Source: Rhizobium sp. (lineage in GTDB: Bacteria; Pseudomonadota; Alphaproteobacteria; Rhizobiales; Rhizobiaceae). From it: a DNA stretch of 64,000 nt. Of this stretch, positions 58,474 through 64,000 are shown one piece after another. The translations under genes were made by a program, and so were the position numbers. The stretch covers positions 219,656-283,655 of the forward strand of contig JAHHDR010000023.1 in NCBI GenBank assembly GCA_019739215.1. The letters are read 5' to 3'. Below the pieces are notes generated by a model. That model saw only the letters and a list, made by a program, of their open reading frames with translations. It was not told the DNA's origin and searched no databases. Every line of letters begins with the position of its first letter. The stretch's first letter is position 1.

Positions 58474-59295
58474 CTAAAACGCAATGGCCGGTGTCGGTTT
58501 GCGGGCCTTTGCGAGCCTTGGATAGGCGGTTCGGCCATTGTTGAGGTCATCGATGAAGGGCAGGAAGCGATGCGCGCCCTCTCCATCCACGAAGGGGCCA
58601 TGCATGAAGAGTGGCGCCCGGAAGATCAGCCGTGCCCGCGAGCCCTTGATTGCGGTGACGAGCAGGCGGATCGCGTTCTCGCCCTCGCGTGGATGCAGCA
58701 TGGTGATCTCGATGCCGCCGAAACGGCGGCCGCAGGCACCGATGATGTCGGCGATCGATTCTGGCCGCGCGATCAGCGACAACTGGCCGCCCGGCTTCAG
58801 GATGGCCCCTGCGGTGCGGATCCAGTTCTCGAACAGATCGTCATCCATCGCATGCGCCTCGGCTTTCAGCCCGTCGGGCGCCCGCCGGTCGCCGGCGTCG
58901 TTGAAGGGCGGGTTCATGATCACGTGGTCGAAGCTGTCATCGGCCAGACCCGCCGCCAGTCGCGCCTTGCCCCTGAGCGTCACGTCGGTCTCGATGATGG
59001 AGAGCCGGGCTGCCAGGCGCGCATTCGCGGGGTGCGCGATGCTCCTGCGGGCAAAGTCCGCCATTTCCGTCGAACGCTCGAACAGCACGGCCTCCGCGTC
59101 CGCAATGCGCGCGGCCACGCCCATGCCGGCCGCACCGGCGCCCGCGCCGAGATCTGCGACCCGCATCGGTCCCTCGCCGGCCACCAATGCGGCCAGCAGC
59201 ATTGCATCCATGCCGGCGCGATGGCCGCGACCCTTGGGCTGCACGACGTGGAATGCGCCGAAATGGAAGGCGTCGACGGTCTCGGTGACGCTCAC
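58474..59295 (-). CDS. tRNA1(Val) adenine N6-methyltransferase-like (TrmN6) protein
   Basis: The product is 273 residues. The SAM-binding loop is DLGAGAG at 48-54 and the N6-adenine active site is NPPF at 128-131. The first segment (FHFGAFHVVQPKGRGHRAGM, then DAMLLA) matches the TrmN6/YfiC group. It would methylate adenine in a tRNA anticodon loop. It is followed one base after by the DUF2007 gene's end (59296), so the two overlap in an operon whose first gene is the DUF2007 one. Confidence 0.85.
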   Translation of the reverse strand: MSVTETVDAFHFGAFHVVQPKGRGHRAGMDAMLLAALVAGEGPMRVADLGAGAGAAGMGVAARIADAEAVLFERSTEMADFARRSIAHPANARLAARLSIIETDVTLRGKARLAAGLADDSFDHVIMNPPFNDAGDRRAPDGLKAEAHAMDDDLFENWIRTAGAILKPGGQLSLIARPESIADIIGACGRRFGGIEITMLHPREGENAIRLLVTAIKGSRARLIFRAPLFMHGPFVDGEGAHRFLPFIDDLNNGRTAYPRLAKARKPTPAIAF

Positions 59296-59523
59296 TTACT
59301 TGACGTCCCGGAGTTCCGCACCAAGGCCCGCATCGATCAGCAGGCGCCGCGCCTCGTCGACGCGGTCGCTGTCGACGAGCAGCCGGCGCGGTATAATGCC
59401 GAGCGACCCCTCGAGCACGCTCATGCCTTGGTCGGCGATCATCGCGAAGATCCCGGCGTCCTTCATCAGGCTTTCGGCGAAGCTGAGCGCCACCGGGTCA
59501 TTGGTGCGCATGATTTCGATCAC
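59296..59523 (-). CDS. DUF2007 family protein
   Basis: The product is 75 residues from GTG 59523, which gives the usual family start MIEIMRTNDPVALSFAESLM; ATG 59511 is an alternative. The rest (DAGIFAMIADQGMSVLEGSL, then IIPRRLLVDSDRVDEARRLL) is the DUF2007 pattern, a small putative signal-transducing domain. It directly precedes the TrmN6-like gene and is divergent from the polyprenyl synthase. Confidence 0.88.
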   Translation of the reverse strand: MIEIMRTNDPVALSFAESLMKDAGIFAMIADQGMSVLEGSLGIIPRRLLVDSDRVDEARRLLIDAGLGAELRDVK

Positions 59524-59620
59524 TTTTCACCCATTTTTCACGGAGAGGGACAATTCGCCTCTTGCTGGCGGCGCCCCCGGTTTTTATTGTCCGGCCGGAA
59601 ATTCAACAGGAGCCGGTCCT

Positions 59621-60637
59621 TTGGGCGTAGTCATACCGCTTGACGAAAGCAAGAACAAACAGGCATCGATCAAGCCACTGGTCGACCTGACCAAGGCGGA
59701 TATGGAGCGTGTCAACCAGCTGATCCTGTCGAAGGCGGGATCGGATGTGCAGATGATTCCGGAGGTCGCCAACCACCTGATCTCCTCGGGCGGCAAGCGC
59801 CTCAGGCCGATGCTGACGCTCGCCTCCGCCAGCATGTTCGGCTATAATGGCGAGGCGCATGTGAAGCTCGCGGCCAGCGTGGAGTTCATGCACACCGCCA
59901 CGCTGCTCCATGACGACGTCGTCGACGAAAGCGACATGCGGCGCGGCAAGAAGACGGCACGCATTTTGTGGGGCAATCAGGCGAGCGTGCTGGTCGGCGA
60001 TTTCCTGCTGGGCCAGGCTTTCAAGATGATGGTCGACGTCGGCTCGCTGGAAGCGCTCGACGTGCTGGCCACCGCCGCCACCGTGATCGCCGAGGGGGAG
60101 GTGCTGCAGCTCTCCGTCGCCAAGAACATGGAAACCACCGAGGACGACTACCTCCAGGTGATCAAGGCCAAGACCGCGGCCCTGTTCGCCGCCGCCGCCG
60201 AAGTCGGCCCCATCGTCGCCCGCGCCAGCAAGGCCGACCGGGCGGCCCTCCGCTCCTTCGGCATGAACCTGGGCTATGCCTTCCAGATGGTCGACGACGC
60301 GCTGGATTACGGCGGCAAGGCGGCCGAGCTTGGAAAGAACACCGGCGACGATTTTCGCGAGGGCAAGATCACGCTGCCGGTCATCCTTGCCTGGCGCCGC
60401 GGTACGAGCGACGAGCGCCAGTTCTGGCGCGAAGCGATCGAGAATGGCCGCAACGACGACGCCAGCCTCGATCATGCCATGGGCCTGATCACCAAATATG
60501 GCTCGCTCTCCGATACGATCGCCCGTGCCAATCACTACGGCACGATCGCGCGGGACGCGATCGCCGCGCTTCCGGCCTCGCCATGGAAGTCGGCATTGAT
60601 GGAAGTGATCGACTTCTGCATCGACCGGGTGAACTGA
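59621..60637 (+). CDS. Long-chain polyprenyl (octaprenyl/decaprenyl) diphosphate synthase
   Basis: The product is 338 residues from TTG 59621, chosen because AGGAG lies eight bases upstream and the family N terminus begins GVVIPLDESK; no ATG fits. The first aspartate-rich motif DDVVD is at 98-102 and the second (MVDDALDYGG) is about 120 residues later. The enzyme extends isoprenyl diphosphates to the side chain of ubiquinone. The residue pattern before the first motif (EFMHTATLLH) favours long chains. Rhizobia make ubiquinone-10, so decaprenyl is likely. ispE, acting earlier in isoprenoid supply, lies 2.3 kb downstream. Confidence 0.93.
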   Translation: MGVVIPLDESKNKQASIKPLVDLTKADMERVNQLILSKAGSDVQMIPEVANHLISSGGKRLRPMLTLASASMFGYNGEAHVKLAASVEFMHTATLLHDDVVDESDMRRGKKTARILWGNQASVLVGDFLLGQAFKMMVDVGSLEALDVLATAATVIAEGEVLQLSVAKNMETTEDDYLQVIKAKTAALFAAAAEVGPIVARASKADRAALRSFGMNLGYAFQMVDDALDYGGKAAELGKNTGDDFREGKITLPVILAWRRGTSDERQFWREAIENGRNDDASLDHAMGLITKYGSLSDTIARANHYGTIARDAIAALPASPWKSALMEVIDFCIDRVN

Positions 60638-60771
60638 GGCGCGTTTCCCCCGGTCATGAAACATTGCAAGCAAATGTGATCGCTGCGCCACAAAATCGCG
60701 GCTGTCTTGTGGCCGAGTCCGATTTATGATCTCTAGAGCGCTCGATTTGCGCCCTTTCGAAAGGCTGAAGG

Positions 60772-62874
60772 ATGGTACTGAAGTACAACCGCGGGCTAGT
60801 GGCCGGCTCGGCGCTTGCGTTGCTTCTGGCATTGACCGGCGCGGCGCGGGCAGAAGAAAAGCCCGCCGCTGCGGAGCCTCGGGCAACATTCGAGGCCACC
60901 TCCGTCGACACGTTTGCCGGCGCCCTGCTGGCCGCGCGGACGGCTGACAACGATTACGACTACCCGACGGCGATCACGCTCTATCGCACGGCACTGAAAT
61001 ACGACCCGTCGAATCTCGAGGTTCGTGAACGGCTGATGATCTGCCTGTTCATGGACAGCAATTTCGACGAAGGCGTCGCCGAGGCCCACAAGCTGAAGGA
61101 TGACCCGGCCGTCGAACGTATCGTCACGATCGCCCGCGGCATCGACGCGATCCGTAAGAAGGACTTCGCCACCGCCGAGGGCCTTCTCAAGTATGACGGT
61201 CCCAACGAGCTGGACCGCATGGTCAACACCCTTCTGCTGGCCTGGGGCCAGCATGCGCAGGGCAAGTCCGCGGAAGCGGTAAAGGCCGTTGATACATTGA
61301 AGGGGCCGGAGTGGTACGGCATCTTCAAGAACTACAGCGCCGGCATGATCGCGGCTGCCGCCGGGGACGTCGAGACGGCCCGGAGCCGATTGAGCGAGAT
61401 GATCGCCAACCGCGATGAGGGTGCATCGGCCACCGATACCTACATGCGCGGCGTCTTCGCGCTTGCGGCGCTCGAAGCAAGTGAAGGCAACAGGCAGAAG
61501 GCACTCGACGCGATTTCGGTGGGCGAGGAGTTCGCGCCCGGCTACCTGCCGCTCCAGGCATTTCGCAAGTCGATCGAGGCCGGCGCGAAGCCTGCATTTC
61601 CGGTCACCTCGGTGTCCGAAGGCATGTCGTCCGTGCTCTTCTCGGTCGGCGGTGCCCTGAATCAGTCGGTCGCCAACGCACCCGATCGTGAAAGCGCGCG
61701 CGATATCGTCGCCTTCTATCTGGCCACCTCCTATGCCCTGGCGCCGGGTGCCGACACGGCCGTTCTTCTCGGCGGACTGGCGGAAGGCATCGACAAGCCC
61801 GAGCAGGCGATCGCGTGGTACCAGCGCGTGCCGGTCGGTTCCCCGCTTCGCCGCGTATCGGAGTTGCAACTCGGCCTCAATCTCGCCGGCACGGGCAAAG
61901 TCGAGGAGGCGCGCGCGCATCTCAAGGCGGCGCTGGCCGCCGAGCCGGGCGACATCCGCGGATACCTTGCCTATGGCAGCCTTCTGTCCGATCAGAAGGA
62001 ATATGACGAAATGGCCAGGACCTACGACAAGGCTGTCGAGGTCATCGGGCCGATGCCGAAGCGTGGTGACTGGTCGATCTTCTTCCAGCGCGGCATTGCC
62101 TATGAGCGGCTGAAGAAGTGGGATCTGGCGGAGCCGAACTTCAAGAAGGCGCTGGAACTGTTTCCCGACCAGCCGCAGGTGCTGAACTACCTCGGCTATT
62201 CCTGGGTCGACATGAACATCAAGCTCGACGAGGGCCTGGGCATGATCCGCAAGGCTGTCGATCTGAGGCCCGACGACGGCTACATCGTCGATTCCCTGGG
62301 CTGGGCCTATTATCGGCTCGGCCGGTTCGAGGATGCGGTTTCCGAGCTGGAGCGCGCCGTCGAGCTGCGTGCCGCCGATGCAACGATCAACGACCATCTC
62401 GGTGACGCCTATTGGCGGGTCGGCCGCAAGCTTGAGGCGATCTTCCAGTGGCGTACCGCGCTGGCCATGAAGCCCGACGAAACGGAGGTCGCGGCGATCC
62501 GGACGAAGATCAAGGCCGGTCTGCCCGAGCCGGAGGTCAAGAAAGCAGAGCAGTTGGAGCCGTCCGACGACACCACACGCAGCGTCGCGGTCGCCGCGGC
62601 GCTGCCGAGGACGCAGCTTCCGGGCGGGAATGCCGCCGACAAGCCAGCGCCGGGCGAAGACAAGTCCGCCCAGGAGCCTGCGGCCGATCAGGCGCCGGTT
62701 CAGCCCGCGGTCTACACCGTGGGCGAGGGCCAGTCGCTCTGGGACATTGCCCGCGATGTTCTGGGTGACGGAAACCGCTTCCAGGAAATCATCGACCTGA
62801 ACCCCGAACTGAAGCGGTTTCCCGATCGCCTGAAGCCCGGCCAGGTGCTGAAGGTGCCGGCTGCCAGGAACTGA
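60772..62874 (+). CDS. Periplasmic TPR protein with C-terminal LysM domain
   Basis: The product is 700 residues. Signal peptide: GSALALLLALTGAARA, cleaved near residue 28. The body is a superhelix of TPR repeats: for example LYRTALKYDPSNLEVRERLM, ALELFPDQPQVLNYLGYSWV and DSLGWAYYRLGRFEDAVSEL, the last set being the best. A Pro/Ala linker follows (about 560-645). A LysM domain occupies about 647-700 (VYTVGEGQSLWDIARDVLGD, then LKPGQVLKVP), which should bind peptidoglycan. TPR proteins before ispE are usual in rhizobia; a LysM tail is not something I expect. It probably acts in the periplasm as a wall-linked scaffold. Confidence 0.88.
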   Translation: MVLKYNRGLVAGSALALLLALTGAARAEEKPAAAEPRATFEATSVDTFAGALLAARTADNDYDYPTAITLYRTALKYDPSNLEVRERLMICLFMDSNFDEGVAEAHKLKDDPAVERIVTIARGIDAIRKKDFATAEGLLKYDGPNELDRMVNTLLLAWGQHAQGKSAEAVKAVDTLKGPEWYGIFKNYSAGMIAAAAGDVETARSRLSEMIANRDEGASATDTYMRGVFALAALEASEGNRQKALDAISVGEEFAPGYLPLQAFRKSIEAGAKPAFPVTSVSEGMSSVLFSVGGALNQSVANAPDRESARDIVAFYLATSYALAPGADTAVLLGGLAEGIDKPEQAIAWYQRVPVGSPLRRVSELQLGLNLAGTGKVEEARAHLKAALAAEPGDIRGYLAYGSLLSDQKEYDEMARTYDKAVEVIGPMPKRGDWSIFFQRGIAYERLKKWDLAEPNFKKALELFPDQPQVLNYLGYSWVDMNIKLDEGLGMIRKAVDLRPDDGYIVDSLGWAYYRLGRFEDAVSELERAVELRAADATINDHLGDAYWRVGRKLEAIFQWRTALAMKPDETEVAAIRTKIKAGLPEPEVKKAEQLEPSDDTTRSVAVAAALPRTQLPGGNAADKPAPGEDKSAQEPAADQAPVQPAVYTVGEGQSLWDIARDVLGDGNRFQEIIDLNPELKRFPDRLKPGQVLKVPAARN

Positions 62875-62899
62875 ACGCCCCCGACCTGACGGGTTATGC

Positions 62900-63778
62900 A
62901 TGATCGAGGAATTCGCACCGGCCAAGGTGAACCTTGCCCTGCACGTCACCGGTCGGCGTGCGGATGGCTATCACCTGCTCGATTCTCTGGTGGTGTTTGC
63001 GTCTGCCGGCGACAGGTTGACCTTTTCGCATGATGAGACCGATCGGCTGACCATCACCGGCCGGTTCGCGGCCAAGCTCTCGGAAGACGCCGCGAACGGC
63101 GCCGGAAACCTCGCCATCCGGGCGCGGGATGCGTTGCGTGTCTGGGCGGCGCGTACCGGAATGGCAGCGCCGGCGGTTCATATAAGCCTCGAGAAGAACC
63201 TTCCGGTCGCATCCGGCATTGGCGGAGGCTCGGCCGATGCCGCCGCGGCGCTCCGGGGCCTCGATCGGCTCTGGCAGCTTGGCGTGCCGGCGCGCGACCT
63301 GCTTGCGATCGGGCTGGCGCTCGGCGCCGATGTGCCGATGTGCATCGAAAGCCGCCCACTCGTGGCTCGCGGCATTGGCGAGGACATCACGCTCGTCGAG
63401 GACATGCCCGAACTGTTCTTGCTGCTCGTCAATCCGCTGGTCGAAGTCTCGACGCCGGAGGTCTTCCGCAGGCTGGCAAACCGCGAGAACCCTCCGCTCG
63501 ACCTGCCTCGCGAAGGCGCGCCGATGGAACAATGGCTCGGCATGCTGGCCGCATCGCGCAACGATTTGCAGTCGACGGCCGAGGCGATCGAACCGAAGAT
63601 CTCCGAAACGCTGGAACTGATCCGGGAAGCGGACCCGATGCTGGCGCGCATGTCGGGCTCCGGCGCGACCTGTTTTGGCATTTACCGCACCCAGGCCGGG
63701 CTCGACAGGGCGCTCGCCAGGCTTGAGGCGGCCCGGCCTGAATGGTATCTGCAGGGCGCAGCCATTCACCGGCGGTGA
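62900..63778 (+). CDS. ispE: 4-diphosphocytidyl-2-C-methyl-D-erythritol kinase
   Basis: The product is 292 residues. It is a GHMP kinase: Lys9 is in APAKVNL, the ATP loop PVASGIGGGSADAA is at 102-115 with Asp113 nearby, and the GSGATCFGIY motif is near the C terminus. It phosphorylates CDP-methylerythritol in the non-mevalonate isoprenoid pathway in the cytoplasm. It follows the TPR-LysM gene by 25 bp and precedes moaB by 14 bp, so the three may be co-transcribed. Confidence 0.95.
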   Translation: MIEEFAPAKVNLALHVTGRRADGYHLLDSLVVFASAGDRLTFSHDETDRLTITGRFAAKLSEDAANGAGNLAIRARDALRVWAARTGMAAPAVHISLEKNLPVASGIGGGSADAAAALRGLDRLWQLGVPARDLLAIGLALGADVPMCIESRPLVARGIGEDITLVEDMPELFLLLVNPLVEVSTPEVFRRLANRENPPLDLPREGAPMEQWLGMLAASRNDLQSTAEAIEPKISETLELIREADPMLARMSGSGATCFGIYRTQAGLDRALARLEAARPEWYLQGAAIHRR

Positions 63779-63792
63779 TCCCGGGAGCCCCC

Positions 63793-64000
63793 ATGCCGAC
63801 CCCAGACCAGACACGCCCCTTTATCCCGCTCGGCATCGCCGTGCTCACCGTATCAGACACCCGCACGCTGGCCGATGACCGGTCCGGCGACACGCTGGCC
63901 GCGCGCATCGGCGACGCCGGCCATCGCCTCGTGGAACGCATGATCGTGACGGATGACAAGGCCGCGATCCACGACACGGTTCGGGACTGGACTCTGCGTG
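63793..64000 (+). CDS. moaB: Molybdenum cofactor biosynthesis protein MoaB, N-terminal part
   Basis: The frame is open from ATG 63793 to the window end (69 residues visible). It begins MPTPDQTRPFIPLGIAVLTV, then SDTRTLADDRSGDTLAARIG and HRLVERMIVTDDKAAI, the MoaB/MogA fold. By family, it adenylylates molybdopterin. The catalytic and nucleotide-binding C-terminal half is outside the window. It starts 14 bp after ispE behind GGGAG. Confidence 0.88.
   Translation, partial: MPTPDQTRPFIPLGIAVLTVSDTRTLADDRSGDTLAARIGDAGHRLVERMIVTDDKAAIHDTVRDWTLR

Noticed and set aside
58538..59620. Upstream extension of the polyprenyl synthase frame
   Set aside because: It is the complement of the TrmN6-like and DUF2007 genes; a TTG with AGGAG at 59621 gives the family start.
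60796..62949. Minus-strand frame of 717 codons opposite the TPR-LysM gene
   Set aside because: Shadow; the plus strand has the signal peptide, TPR repeats and LysM domain.

Overview
The window is a high-GC alphaproteobacterial chromosome segment, most likely from the order Rhizobiales (Rhizobiaceae or Phyllobacteriaceae-like). I infer this from an F0 ATP synthase operon (atpI-B-E-F'-F) without the F1 genes, an aerobic BluB under a cobalamin riboswitch, isocitrate lyase divergent from an ScfR/RamB-type regulator, and the protein sequences overall. I saw no tRNA, rRNA, CRISPR array, phage or insertion sequence. Coding strand switches often and gene density is about 90 percent.

Layout. 1-6.4 kb: three chemoreceptors on the minus strand, the first cut by the window edge. 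6.5-11.7 kb: a small membrane protein, a PuuA-like glutamine synthetase, a LysR regulator, a ROK kinase overlapping CutC, and a cupin. 11.9-15.3 kb: a 77-residue protein, a 128-bp nested inverted-repeat element, aceA, and a divergent ScfR-type regulator with repeated TGTAAA motifs between them. 15.4-19.5 kb: putrescine transporter potFGHI. 19.5-25.3 kb: acetoacetyl-CoA synthetase, a second cupin, a thioesterase, a SHOCT-tailed protein and an amidase. 25.4-26.8 kb: a secreted RTX protein. 26.9-30.1 kb: a D-galactose-type oxidative sugar operon (SDR dehydrogenase, DgoK, DgoA, SMP-30 lactonase), followed by a LuxR solo. 31.2-32.1 kb: a non-coding stretch that appears to hold a sigma54-driven small RNA. 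32.1-36.5 kb: Mrp/ApbC, CorA and Kup. 36.5-39 kb: a second RTX protein and a divergent PAS-like/HTH regulator. 39.3-43.4 kb: a SleB-type hydrolase and the F0 operon. 43.4-48.1 kb: bluB, rnhB, a radical SAM protein and small genes. 48.2-57.3 kb: glyS, DUF2207 protein, lemA, glyQ and a P-type ATPase. 57.4-64 kb: an S49 peptidase, TrmN6-like methyltransferase, polyprenyl diphosphate synthase, a TPR-LysM protein, ispE and the start of moaB.

Two points matter most. First, 31934-32066 combines a near-perfect -24/-12 promoter, three hairpins, a CCTCCTCCC anti-Shine-Dalgarno motif in a loop and a terminator: a strong candidate for a sigma54-dependent regulatory RNA. Second, all four broken reading frames in the window lie between 49.8 and 57 kb, and each of the ten breaks is repaired by removing one base. 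Because glyQ and glyS are essential, I read this as a patch of uncorrected insertion errors rather than gene decay.
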